Below, piece by piece: positions 18,130 to 26,157 of a stretch of 37,124 nucleotides of DNA (position 1 is its first letter; the number at the start of each line of letters is the position of its first letter). The stretch spans positions 1 to 37,124 of the forward strand of contig CAJQTF010000023.1 in NCBI GenBank assembly GCA_905618945.1. The letters are read 5' to 3'. The notes under the pieces were generated by a model. The model searched no databases, was not told the DNA's origin, and was given only the letters and a program-made list of their open reading frames with translations. A program made the translations under genes and the position numbers. Source of the stretch: an uncultured Methylophilaceae bacterium (lineage in GTDB: Bacteria > Pseudomonadota > Gammaproteobacteria > Burkholderiales > Methylophilaceae).

Positions 18130-18607
18130 TAAATTTGATCTATTAATATTTGACTGGGAGGGGACTTTAGCCAAAACAGGTCTTTACTCACAGAAGAACC
18201 ATCATGCCGAACTTTTTGCTGGAGTAGAATTGGGTATTAAAGAGCTTAAGAGGCTGGGCTACATATTATGTATTGCCACTGGAAAGGGGAGGAGAGGTTT
18301 AAACCAAGATCTTTTAGAGACAAATTTAAAAGATTATTTTTTAATAACTAAAACTGCAGATGACTGCTTTTCAAAACCTCACCCACAAATGCTTACAGAT
18401 ATTTTAAATTTTACGATGATTGATTCTGAAAAAGCTTTAATGATAGGAGATAGCAGTTGCGACCTAGAAATGGCCAATAATGCAGGCATTTCATCTTTAG
18501 CAGTTGCTTATGGTGCTGAGCCTTTAGAGGAATTAAAAGAATTCGATGCTTTAGGTATTATTGAAAATTCGTATGATCTTTTTAGCTGGATAAGGATTAA
18601 TGGGTAA
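18119..18607 (+). CDS. Reduced HAD-superfamily hydrolase (Gph-like, no cap domain)
   Basis: The protein matches the HAD hydrolases that commonly follow rluC in betaproteobacteria, but has only 162 residues where relatives have about 215. Motif I reads FDWEGTL: nucleophile Asp12 is kept, while the second aspartate, the usual acid/base of phosphatases, is Glu14. Motif II has Thr54 (IATGKGRRGL), motif III Lys86 (FSKPHPQML) and motif IV GDSSCDLEMA. The alpha-helical cap normally inserted between motifs I and II is nearly absent, since only about 25 residues separate TL17 from the region before motif II. Phosphatase activity is therefore uncertain. It overlaps rluC by 11 bp and the Rieske gene by 8 bp. 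Confidence 0.85.
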   Translation: MNHNKFDLLIFDWEGTLAKTGLYSQKNHHAELFAGVELGIKELKRLGYILCIATGKGRRGLNQDLLETNLKDYFLITKTADDCFSKPHPQMLTDILNFTMIDSEKALMIGDSSCDLEMANNAGISSLAVAYGAEPLEELKEFDALGIIENSYDLFSWIRING

Positions 18608-18938
18608 TCAAATTTTTATTCAAAAAGATAGCTTTACTAAAGATCCTAGCACGGTAAAATTTACATTCTTAGAAGACGGAAAAGATCAGTCAGGGTTTAT
18701 TGTTTTGTATAATTTTAAATATTATGCATATAGAAATAAGTGTCAACACCTTTCTGTTGAACTTGACTGGGATAACAATGAATTTTTTGAGGAAGAAGAA
18801 AAGTTTATAGTTTGTGCTACACATGGAGCGATTTATGAACCTTCAACAGGTAAATGTTTAATGGGGCCATGCGCAGGTGAAAAATTAGAAGTTTTAAATC
18901 TAAAAATCTTAGAAGATAAATTAATTGTAACTATTTAA
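18600..18938 (+). CDS. Small Rieske [2Fe-2S] protein
   Basis: This 112-residue single-domain Rieske ferredoxin-like protein has the cluster ligands Cys48 and His50 in RNKCQHL and Cys72 and His75 in VCATHGA, followed by the usual GxC-GPC-type loop (STGKCLMGPCAGEKL). There is no signal peptide or membrane anchor, so it is probably cytoplasmic. The family is often called a nitrite reductase small subunit or biphenyl-dioxygenase ferredoxin, but no partner oxygenase or reductase is nearby, so the electron acceptor is unknown. The start overlaps the HAD gene by 8 bp with AAGGA just upstream. sppA follows after 9 bp, a neighbourhood usual for this lineage. Confidence 0.93.
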   Translation: MGNQIFIQKDSFTKDPSTVKFTFLEDGKDQSGFIVLYNFKYYAYRNKCQHLSVELDWDNNEFFEEEEKFIVCATHGAIYEPSTGKCLMGPCAGEKLEVLNLKILEDKLIVTI

Positions 18939-18947
18939 GGCTTAAAT

Positions 18948-19904
18948 ATGGCGGAACAGCAAGGTAAGAATTGGGAAAAGGAAACGATTGAAAAAATCGC
19001 TATGGAATCCTTAGTTCAACAGAAAATCTCTAGGCGATGGAGTGTGCTTTTTAAATTAGTTAGCTTAATCTATGTAGGCTGGATATTATTTTTTGTACTA
19101 ACATCTTCAAATAACTCAACTATGGCAAGTGGAGATTTTACAGCTCTAATCACCTTAAATGGCGAGATTGGGTTTGATTCAGAAATATCGGCAATTAATG
19201 TTAAAAGCAGCCTAAAAGAAGTTTATGAGAATCCCGGAACAAAGGCTCTCATTTTAGCAATTAATAGCCCTGGAGGAAGTCCTGTTCAGTCAGGCATAAT
19301 AAACAATGAGATTAATAGGTATAAAGCACTTCACCCGCAAATACCAATCTATGCAGTTATTGAAGACATTTGTGCTTCTGGTGGATATTATATAGCAGTA
19401 GCAGCAGATAAAATTTTTGTTGATAAGGCAAGCATAGTTGGGTCAATTGGGGTCCTTATGAATGGATTTGGTTTTGATAAGGCAATTAAAAATCTAGGGA
19501 TTGAAAGACGCCTATTAACATCCGGAGAAAATAAAGCAATTTTAGACCCATTTCTTCCTGTTCAGCCAAAACAAAAAGCATTTATGCAGAATCTTCTTAA
19601 GGAAGTGCATAATCAATTCATTGAAGTCGTTAAAAAGGGGCGTGGGGGTAAATTAGCACCTAACCCAGAAATTTTTTCTGGGCTTTTTTGGTCAGGCGAG
19701 TCTGCAATTAATCTTGGTTTGGCTGATGGTTATGGCGATATAGATTTAGTTGCGCGAGAGATTGTTGGCCATGAGAAAATTATTGATTTTACAGCTCAAA
19801 GTAATTTTGCAGATAGGTTTGCAAAGAGGCTAGGTGCAAGTATTGGTTCCAGCTTCAGTAATGATATTTTAAATAACAATTTAAAAAATATTAATTTAAA
19901 TTAG
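18948..19904 (+). CDS. sppA: Signal peptide peptidase SppA, short S49 form
   Basis: SppA is an inner-membrane serine protease that cleaves leftover signal peptides. The 318-residue protein has one N-terminal membrane anchor (about 33-52) and a single S49 domain. The nucleophile is Ser144 in ICASGGYY and the probable general base is Lys196 in SGENKAILDPF. Other family stretches are INSPGGSPVQSG and ASIVGSIGVLMNGFG. It corresponds to the short Bacillus-type form rather than the tandem-domain E. coli enzyme. It ends the rluC-HAD-Rieske-sppA run, and its stop lies 4 bp from the converging pgi stop. Confidence 0.94.
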   Translation: MAEQQGKNWEKETIEKIAMESLVQQKISRRWSVLFKLVSLIYVGWILFFVLTSSNNSTMASGDFTALITLNGEIGFDSEISAINVKSSLKEVYENPGTKALILAINSPGGSPVQSGIINNEINRYKALHPQIPIYAVIEDICASGGYYIAVAADKIFVDKASIVGSIGVLMNGFGFDKAIKNLGIERRLLTSGENKAILDPFLPVQPKQKAFMQNLLKEVHNQFIEVVKKGRGGKLAPNPEIFSGLFWSGESAINLGLADGYGDIDLVAREIVGHEKIIDFTAQSNFADRFAKRLGASIGSSFSNDILNNNLKNINLN

Positions 19905-19908
19905 TACC

Positions 19909-21561
19909 TTATATATTTTTTTTAGTGTAATTTATTAGGTTATTAGTAGAAGAATCAAATCCACTTGTTTCATTTGGATCAATTAATTTTGGCAGCACAA
20001 GTTTAGCAATTTGTTTTCCATATTCAACACCCCATTGGTCAAACGAATTGATATTCCATATAACTCCTTGAGTAAATATCTTGTGTTCATATATTGCTAT
20101 TAGCCTACCAAGTGATTTTGGAGTTAACTTATCAAAAAGAATTGAAGTTGAAGGTCTGTTTCCCTCAAAAGTCTTGTGAGGAGTTAAAGTTTTTATTATA
20201 TTTTCGTCTAGACCTTGATTTTTTAGTTCCGCACGAGCTTCTTTATCAGTTTTTCCCATCATTAATGACTGGGTTTGAGCAATAAAGTTAGCAATAAGTA
20301 TTTTATGATGCTCATTTCCATTATTGCCAATTGAGTAATGTGAGTGAATTGGCATTATGAAATCACTTGGAATAACTTCGGTGCCTTGATGAATTAGTTG
20401 ATAAAAAGCATGTTGTCCATTAGTTCCGGATTCACCCCATAATATTGGACCGCTATGGTATTGAATTTTTTCACCATTCCTATCTATAAACTTACCGTTA
20501 CTTTCCATATCTGCTTGTTGGAGGTATGAAGGAAATAACGATAACCCTTGATCATATGGAAGCACAGCGTGAGTATTTAACTTAAAGAAATTTATATACC
20601 AGACACCTATTAGTGCTAGCATTACAGGGATATTTTCGTGAAGAGGGGCATCCTTGAAGTGGTTGTCAATATCATGAGCACCATCTAAGAGTTGTTCAAA
20701 TTTTTCCATTCCTATGAAGATAGCTATCGAGAGCCCTATTGCAGACCATAAAGAATATCTTCCACCTACCCAATCCCAAAACTCAAACATATTATCTTTG
20801 CTAATACCAAATTTTTCAACAGCAGCTTCGTTAGTAGATATAGCCACAAAATGATTCTTTATAGATTCTTGATTTTTTAAATATTTTAGCAACCATGATC
20901 TTGCAGAATAAGCATTCGTCATCGTTTCTTGTGTTGTAAAAGTTTTTGAAGCAATAATGAATAGAGTTGTCTCAGGGTCACAAAGCTCTAGTGTTTGTGC
21001 GATATCAGCACCGTCAATGTTTGAAACAAAATGAGGTATAATATCTTTAGTACCATATGATTTTAATGCATCACAAACCATTGCTGGCCCTAAGTCAGAG
21101 CCACCAATGCCAATATTAACAACACTTTTAATTTTTTTTCCAGTATAGCCTTGAGCCTTACCGCTTCTTACGTCGTTAGAGAAGCTTTTCATTTGTGCTA
21201 ATACTTTATTGACGTTTGGCATAATATCTTTGCCATCTAACAAAATAGGTTTATTTGATCTATTTCTTAGGGCTATGTGGAGTGCCGACCTATTTTCAGT
21301 AAAGTTAATTTTCTCGCCCGAGAATAGACGATCACGCCAGTCTTCAAGTTTGGCTTCTTTTGCTAAACTTACAAGGAGGTCTAGCGTTTCATCCGTAATT
21401 CTATTTTTCGAAAAGTCTACTAAAAAATCCTCATATTGAATATGGTATTTGTTAAATCTATCGCCATCATTGTCAAACAAGTCACGCATGTGGGTTAACT
21501 TTATTTTTTCAAAGTGGTTATTAAGCGCTTTCCATGATGAGCTTTTGTTAATTGTGGACAT
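19909..21561 (-). CDS. pgi: Glucose-6-phosphate isomerase
   Basis: Pgi interconverts glucose-6-phosphate and fructose-6-phosphate. The 550-residue length matches E. coli Pgi (549). Signatures visible are VVNIGIGGSDLGPAM, SNIDGADIAQTL, the PGI signature around GPILWGESGTNGQHAFYQL with the catalytic glutamate, and the end signature FDQWGVEYGKQIA. If the organism is a methylotroph, this enzyme would also serve the oxidative ribulose monophosphate cycle, but that depends on the taxonomic guess. It is a single-gene unit with its own probable promoter in the 78-bp gap after queG. Confidence 0.97.
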   Translation of the reverse strand: MSTINKSSSWKALNNHFEKIKLTHMRDLFDNDGDRFNKYHIQYEDFLVDFSKNRITDETLDLLVSLAKEAKLEDWRDRLFSGEKINFTENRSALHIALRNRSNKPILLDGKDIMPNVNKVLAQMKSFSNDVRSGKAQGYTGKKIKSVVNIGIGGSDLGPAMVCDALKSYGTKDIIPHFVSNIDGADIAQTLELCDPETTLFIIASKTFTTQETMTNAYSARSWLLKYLKNQESIKNHFVAISTNEAAVEKFGISKDNMFEFWDWVGGRYSLWSAIGLSIAIFIGMEKFEQLLDGAHDIDNHFKDAPLHENIPVMLALIGVWYINFFKLNTHAVLPYDQGLSLFPSYLQQADMESNGKFIDRNGEKIQYHSGPILWGESGTNGQHAFYQLIHQGTEVIPSDFIMPIHSHYSIGNNGNEHHKILIANFIAQTQSLMMGKTDKEARAELKNQGLDENIIKTLTPHKTFEGNRPSTSILFDKLTPKSLGRLIAIYEHKIFTQGVIWNINSFDQWGVEYGKQIAKLVLPKLIDPNETSGFDSSTNNLINYTKKNI

Positions 21562-21603
21562 AGAAAAATCTTGAATTAATTTAGTTGATTTATTAAGTTT
21601 GTA

Positions 21604-21612
21604 ATTGTAGCA
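21604..21612 (-). promoter_or_regulatory. Possible extended -10 promoter of pgi
   Basis: On the minus strand the sequence TGCTACAAT fits an extended -10 element (TGn before a TATAAT-like hexamer) and would place the transcription start about 35 bases before the pgi ATG. No good -35 hexamer is seen, which is acceptable for extended -10 promoters. The assignment rests on motif match and position only. Confidence 0.35.
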
Positions 21613-21639
21613 AATTTTACAGTAATTATAGCTATAGAA

Positions 21640-22701
21640 TTAATTCTGATGTTGATTAATAGCCCATAAAATATGTTCTTGTACTAGTTTGGTTGTATCT
21701 TTTAGTCGAGACTGCAAAACTTTGATAACTTTGTGTGATTTAGGAGCGTTTCCAAGACTAACTGCAACATTTCGAAGCCATTGATTGTAACCAATCCTTA
21801 GTATTGCACTACCATTAAAAATTTTTTTGAACTCTTGTTCAGAAATTTTAAAGCTGTCAATAAGCGATAAGTTATCAAGGTTATGCCTAGCATTGAAATC
21901 TTTTTCTTTTGTTATTTTTCCATACTTATTCCATGGGCACACTAATTGACAGTCATCACAGCCGTATATTCTGTTACCAATAGGCTTTCTATATTCAATA
22001 GGAATCGACCCTTTAAATTCAATCGTTAAATAAGATATACATTTATTAGCATCGAGCTTGTACGGAGCAATAATGGCTTTTGTAGGGCATACGTCAATAC
22101 ATGCCGAGCATGTTCCACAATGGTTTGATTTTTTTTCATCTATTACTAGAGGTAAGGTGGTGTAAATCTCACCTAGGAAGAACCAAGATCCATTTTCTTT
22201 ATTTAAGAGTAGGGTGTGCTTTCCCCTCCATCCCAAACCAGCTTTTTCAGCTAGCTCAACTTCTAGTACTGGGGCACTATCAGTAAAAACTCTAGAATCA
22301 AACGGGATATCTTTGATTTCCTCTTTTAACTTTTTAGTTAAAGCCTTTAATTTTCCACGAATAACTTTATGATAGTCTCTTCCTAAGGTGTACCTTGAAA
22401 TATAAGCTCTATTTTTATCTTGAAGTATCTTAAGTGTATTTTCTTTTTGAGGGAAATAATTGAGTCTTACAGAAATTACTGTTAGAGTCTTTGGAACTAA
22501 TTGAGTAGGATCAAATTTTATATCCTTGTGCTTTTCTAGATAATGCATTTCTCCTTGAAATCCGGCTTTAAGCCATGCATGATAGGATTTTTTTGTTTGA
22601 TTAAGATTTATATCGGAGATACCAATTTCATCGAAACCTAATTCATGGCCCCATGCTTTAATTTTCTCTGTAATTGATTTCCAAATTAATTTATCATTCA
22701 T
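21640..22701 (-). CDS. queG: Epoxyqueuosine reductase
   Basis: QueG performs the last step of queuosine synthesis, reducing epoxyqueuosine in tRNA using cobalamin and two [4Fe-4S] clusters. I start it at the ATG at 22701 (MNDKLIWKS); the longer frame from 22758 would overlap the divergent tsaE start and adds a non-conserved stretch. The substrate domain shows DSAPVLEVELAEKAGLGWRG. Cluster cysteines lie in CGTCSACIDVCP and YGCDDCQLVCPW, and the C-terminal HEAT-like region ends near VQEHILWAI. Length is 353 residues. It is back to back with tsaE, separated by 28 bp, an arrangement common in proteobacteria. Confidence 0.95.
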   Translation of the reverse strand: MNDKLIWKSITEKIKAWGHELGFDEIGISDINLNQTKKSYHAWLKAGFQGEMHYLEKHKDIKFDPTQLVPKTLTVISVRLNYFPQKENTLKILQDKNRAYISRYTLGRDYHKVIRGKLKALTKKLKEEIKDIPFDSRVFTDSAPVLEVELAEKAGLGWRGKHTLLLNKENGSWFFLGEIYTTLPLVIDEKKSNHCGTCSACIDVCPTKAIIAPYKLDANKCISYLTIEFKGSIPIEYRKPIGNRIYGCDDCQLVCPWNKYGKITKEKDFNARHNLDNLSLIDSFKISEQEFKKIFNGSAILRIGYNQWLRNVAVSLGNAPKSHKVIKVLQSRLKDTTKLVQEHILWAINQHQN

Positions 22702-22729
22702 AAGATAAAAATAATAAACTAAAACCATC

Positions 22730-23188
22730 ATGAAAGAATTAAAAATTTTACTTTCCAATGAAAAAAATACTTTAGATTTAGGTGCAAATATTTCAGCCCA
22801 CTTGACTGAGGGGCTTCTAATATTTCTTAAAGGAGATCTGGGCGCAGGTAAAACAACTTTAGCAAGAGGTATAATTAAAAGTCTTGGCTACGTTGGCTCT
22901 GTTAAAAGTCCTACCTATAGCCTCATTGAGCAATATGAGTTTGATATATTTACTTTAAATCATTTTGATCTTTATAGATTTACAAGTCCTAATGAATGGT
23001 TTTCGTCTGGCTTTCAAGAATATATAAATAGTTATGACGTTACCCTTATTGAGTGGCCAGAGAAATCTGCTGAATTTCTCCCCAAACCTGATTTAGAAAT
23101 TGAACTTTCATATAAAAATGAAAGCCGAATTGCTAAAATAAACAGTTTTACTGAAAAAGGAAATAAATGCATAGAAAACCTATCTTGA
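22730..23188 (+). CDS. tsaE: tRNA threonylcarbamoyladenosine biosynthesis ATPase TsaE
   Basis: TsaE is the ATPase that resets the TsaB-TsaD complex making t6A37 on ANN-decoding tRNAs. The 152-residue P-loop protein has Walker A GDLGAGKTTLARG at about 35-47, then SPTYSLIEQYE, the Walker B-like HFDLYRF, and LIEWPEKSAEFLP, all hallmarks of the family. Its stop overlaps the amiC start as TGATG, so translation is probably coupled. Confidence 0.95.
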   Translation: MKELKILLSNEKNTLDLGANISAHLTEGLLIFLKGDLGAGKTTLARGIIKSLGYVGSVKSPTYSLIEQYEFDIFTLNHFDLYRFTSPNEWFSSGFQEYINSYDVTLIEWPEKSAEFLPKPDLEIELSYKNESRIAKINSFTEKGNKCIENLS

Positions 23189-24381
23189 TGAAATCTTTTA
23201 TCTTTTATCTTTTGTTTTTATTTACTTTGTCAGCAACTGCTGAAAATATAGTTAGCGAAACTAGAGTTTGGCCAGCACCTGATTACACAAGGGTAACAAT
23301 CGAATCCTCTTTATCAATCTCCAACGATCAAATGATACTTCAAAATCCTGAAAGAATTGTTGTTGATTTAAAGGGCATTAAGTTAAATGATGCGCTTAAG
23401 CAATTAAGCTCTCAGGTGGACGGGCTTGGCCCAAATATTAAAAAAATTCGGGTTGGACAATTTAACCCAAAAGTCACTAGGCTAGTTATTGATCTTAAAG
23501 CCTCAGCAAGTGTAAAGATATTTTCTCTAAAACCATTTAAGGAATATAAGCACAGACTAGTCATTGATGTTTATCCGAAAGAAAGAGATGAGCTTGCAAG
23601 CTTGCTTAAACAGCTTAAGCAAAAAGATAATAGACAGCAATTAACTGAGCCCGTCATTCCTGAGATTAAAAAATCAACCATCATCGCAATTGATGCTGGC
23701 CATGGTGGCGAAGACCCAGGGGCAAAGGGGGCAAGGGGAACTTACGAAAAAGTTATAACGCTTCAGATAGCTAAAAAATTAAAAAAAGTTATAGATAAAG
23801 AGCCCTTTATGGAGGCAGTATTAATTAGAACAGGGGATTACTATGTTCCTCTTATAAAAAGAGTTTCAAAGGCGAGAAAAATAAAAGCAGATATTTTTAT
23901 ATCAATACATGCTGATGCATTTAGAAAGAGATCGGTTAGAGGCTCTTCAGTTTTTGCTTTATCTGAAAGGGGAGCTACAAGTGCATTTGCTAAGTTTTTA
24001 GCAAATAATGCAAATGAGGCTGACCTAATTGGAGGGGTTAGTATTGATGACAAAGAACCTATTCTTGCTAGAACTTTGCTCGATTTATCGCAATCTGCAA
24101 CCATTAACGATAGTTTGAAGCTTGGAAATCATGTGTTAAAAGAAATAAAAACAGTTAATAAGCTACATAAGAAATATGTTGAGCAAGCCGGCTTTGCTGT
24201 GTTAAAAGCGCCTGATATCCCTTCAATCCTAATAGAAACTGCATTTATAAGTAATAGAAAGGAAGAAAAGAATCTAAAGTCTGCAGCTTTTCAACAAAAA
24301 CTATCTCTAAGTATTCTTAAGGGAATCAAGAAATACGTCAAAGGTGGACAATCAACCGCTTTTTATACTGAATATGAATAA
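23188..24381 (+). CDS. amiC: N-acetylmuramoyl-L-alanine amidase AmiC-type
   Basis: This zinc amidase cuts the peptide stem from MurNAc during daughter-cell separation. I start it at the ATG at 23188, giving a clean signal peptide (MKSFIFYLLFLFTLSATA) and 397 residues. An in-frame ATG at 23167 adds seven residues ahead of it. An AMIN domain at about 25-120 (VWPAPDYTRVTIES, DLKGIKL) would direct it to the septal wall. The Amidase_3 domain at about 165-390 has zinc ligands in DAGHGGEDPGA, TYEKV and SIHADAF, and the catalytic glutamate in LIETAFISN. A regulatory insert lies around EADLIGGVSI. The last codons overlap miaA by 8 bp; the mutL gene usually found between amiC and miaA is missing. Confidence 0.95.
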   Translation: MKSFIFYLLFLFTLSATAENIVSETRVWPAPDYTRVTIESSLSISNDQMILQNPERIVVDLKGIKLNDALKQLSSQVDGLGPNIKKIRVGQFNPKVTRLVIDLKASASVKIFSLKPFKEYKHRLVIDVYPKERDELASLLKQLKQKDNRQQLTEPVIPEIKKSTIIAIDAGHGGEDPGAKGARGTYEKVITLQIAKKLKKVIDKEPFMEAVLIRTGDYYVPLIKRVSKARKIKADIFISIHADAFRKRSVRGSSVFALSERGATSAFAKFLANNANEADLIGGVSIDDKEPILARTLLDLSQSATINDSLKLGNHVLKEIKTVNKLHKKYVEQAGFAVLKAPDIPSILIETAFISNRKEEKNLKSAAFQQKLSLSILKGIKKYVKGGQSTAFYTEYE

Positions 24382-25312
24382 AGATAAAAGAATTTATTTG
24401 CTAGGACCAACGGCCAGTGGAAAAACAGAGCTCGTTAAACACCTTAATAATTTATTTCCTATTGACATAATCAGTGTTGATTCAGCTCAAATTTATAAAA
24501 ATTTAGATATTGGAACTGCCAAACCGAATCGAAAAGAGTTAATTAAAACCCCCCATCATTTATTGGATATTAGATCACCGATTGAATCTTATTCGGTTGG
24601 AGACTTTAAGAAAGATATTGATTTAATTACGACTAAATCTCTAGATGCAGAAAAAATTCCTTTTCTTTATGGAGGAACAATGATGTATTTTAATTCTCTA
24701 GAAAATCCCTTAGATAGCTTACCTGTTTCAACTTTAGAAACTAAAAAAAAAGTAAATGACGAATTAAATAAATTTGGTATTAAATTTTTATTTAATAAGC
24801 TTGAAGGGGTTGATCCTGTATCAGCACAAAGAATAAACTCTAATGACTCACAAAGAATTCAAAGAGCTTTAGAGGTTTATGATATTAGTGGTAAGCCATT
24901 ATCATCTTTTTACGTTAATAAAGAGATAACACAGCCCTCTTACAAACTTTTAAAGTTGGCCTTAATGCCTAATAATAGAGAGCACTTGCATCTCCTTATT
25001 CAAGAGAGAGTCGAGCATATGATTGAAAGAGGCCTGATAGAGGAAGTCGAAGAAATTTTAGCCAGTTATCCAAGCTTAGATGACTCATTTCCTTCTTTCA
25101 GGTCAGTTGGCTATCGACAAACCTTTCATTACTTAAAAAATAAAATTTCTAAAAGTGAACTAAAAAATAAGATAATTTTTGCAACAAGGCAATTAGCAAA
25201 AAGACAGATGACTTGGATGCGTAAGATGGAAAATTTAGAAATATTCGATCCATTTAGTGATGACCTAAATTTAAAAGTTACGAGAAGGATTCGGTCATTT
25301 TTAAAAAATTAG
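24374..25312 (+). CDS. miaA: tRNA dimethylallyltransferase
   Basis: MiaA adds a dimethylallyl group to A37 of tRNAs reading UNN codons. The chosen ATG at 24374 gives MNKDKRIYLLGPTASGKTEL with the P-loop at residues 11-18; an upstream in-frame ATG at 24344 only adds ten residues inside amiC. Other family motifs are DSAQIYKNLDIGTAKP, HHLLDIRSP, YGGTMMYFNSL, QRIQRALEVYDISGKPLS and, near the end, ATRQLAKRQMTWMR. The 312-residue length is normal. No hfq follows; a DMT transporter gene overlaps the 3' end instead. Confidence 0.96.
   Translation: MNKDKRIYLLGPTASGKTELVKHLNNLFPIDIISVDSAQIYKNLDIGTAKPNRKELIKTPHHLLDIRSPIESYSVGDFKKDIDLITTKSLDAEKIPFLYGGTMMYFNSLENPLDSLPVSTLETKKKVNDELNKFGIKFLFNKLEGVDPVSAQRINSNDSQRIQRALEVYDISGKPLSSFYVNKEITQPSYKLLKLALMPNNREHLHLLIQERVEHMIERGLIEEVEEILASYPSLDDSFPSFRSVGYRQTFHYLKNKISKSELKNKIIFATRQLAKRQMTWMRKMENLEIFDPFSDDLNLKVTRRIRSFLKN
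25285..25299 (+). promoter_or_regulatory. Ribosome binding site and ATT start of the DMT transporter
   Basis: AAGGA at 25285-25289 stands 7 bases before an ATT codon at 25297-25299, in the frame of the downstream transporter. No ATG, GTG or TTG exists in this frame between the preceding stop at 25261 and TTG at 25387. ATT is a rare but genuine start codon (infC and pcnB in E. coli). The site lies inside the last codons of miaA. Confidence 0.5.
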
Positions 25313-26157
25313 ATACTTATAAGGGAATCCTGTACTTACTTTTTGGTACCGTAGTCTGGGGTTTAATTTGGTACCCATACCGACTTTTGGCAGACGTTGG
25401 TATATCGGGCGTATATTCTAGCTTACTTAGCTTTAGCTTCACCTTATTGTTAGGATTATGTGTTTACAAACCCAGTAACCTTTCAAACTTTAAGCATATA
25501 AATTTTTGGATTTATGCATTGGTTCAAGGGGTCACTAATATTGCTTTTGTATTAGCAGTTATAGATGGTGAGTTAGTTCGGGTTATGCTTTTGTTTTTCT
25601 TATCCCCAGTTTGGACAATTTCTTTTTCATTTTTATTTTTAAAAGAGAAAATATACTTTAAAAATATTGTAGCTGCTATTTTGAGTTTATTAGGAGCATT
25701 TATAGTTCTTTGGCAAGATGGATTTTCTTTATTAAGTTTAGACATAAGTGATATTTATGCAATTATTGGCGGTATTGGTTTTGCTTTAAGTAATGTTTTA
25801 GCAAGACGTTTCAATAAGTTAACTATTAAAGACAAGTCATATGCAGTTTGGATTGGTGTAATAATAATTGCACTAATATCAGCTATATTATTTCCTGTAG
25901 AGTTTAATTCTCCTAGTCTAGACTTTAAATCTATTATTATTTTAATTTTATTAGGTCTTATAATGCTGCTTGCAACGATGGTTGTACAGATTGGTCTAAC
26001 GTTAGTAGAAGCAGTTCGAGCTAGTCCAATATTTTTATTCGAAATAGTGGTTGTGGGTTTATCTGGTTACTTTTTGGCTAATGAATCATTGTTAGTTAAA
26101 GATTTTATTGGAGGTGTATTTATTATTTTAGGGGTGTTGATCTCAACTCGAAAATAA
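25297..26157 (+). CDS. DMT/EamA family transporter, probable non-standard ATT start
   Basis: This inner-membrane transporter of the drug/metabolite superfamily has about ten hydrophobic segments in two EamA repeats. The first conventional start is TTG at 25387. Starting there would remove the first membrane segment, which is clearly encoded upstream (YKGILYLLFGTVVWGLIWYP). Beginning at ATT 25297, behind AAGGA, restores it and gives 286 residues, typical for EamA. EamA features include WTISFSFLFLKEK and, in the second repeat, SPIFLFEIVVVGLSGYFLANE. The substrate is unknown. It overlaps the end of miaA by 16 bp and the converging glycosyltransferase by 15 bp. A sequencing error that removed an ATG is the alternative. 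Confidence 0.8.
   Translation: MFKKLDTYKGILYLLFGTVVWGLIWYPYRLLADVGISGVYSSLLSFSFTLLLGLCVYKPSNLSNFKHINFWIYALVQGVTNIAFVLAVIDGELVRVMLLFFLSPVWTISFSFLFLKEKIYFKNIVAAILSLLGAFIVLWQDGFSLLSLDISDIYAIIGGIGFALSNVLARRFNKLTIKDKSYAVWIGVIIIALISAILFPVEFNSPSLDFKSIIILILLGLIMLLATMVVQIGLTLVEAVRASPIFLFEIVVVGLSGYFLANESLLVKDFIGGVFIILGVLISTRK

Noticed and set aside
25387-26157. TTG at 25387 as the start of the DMT transporter
   Set aside because: It would remove the conserved first membrane segment encoded just upstream and has no ribosome binding site.
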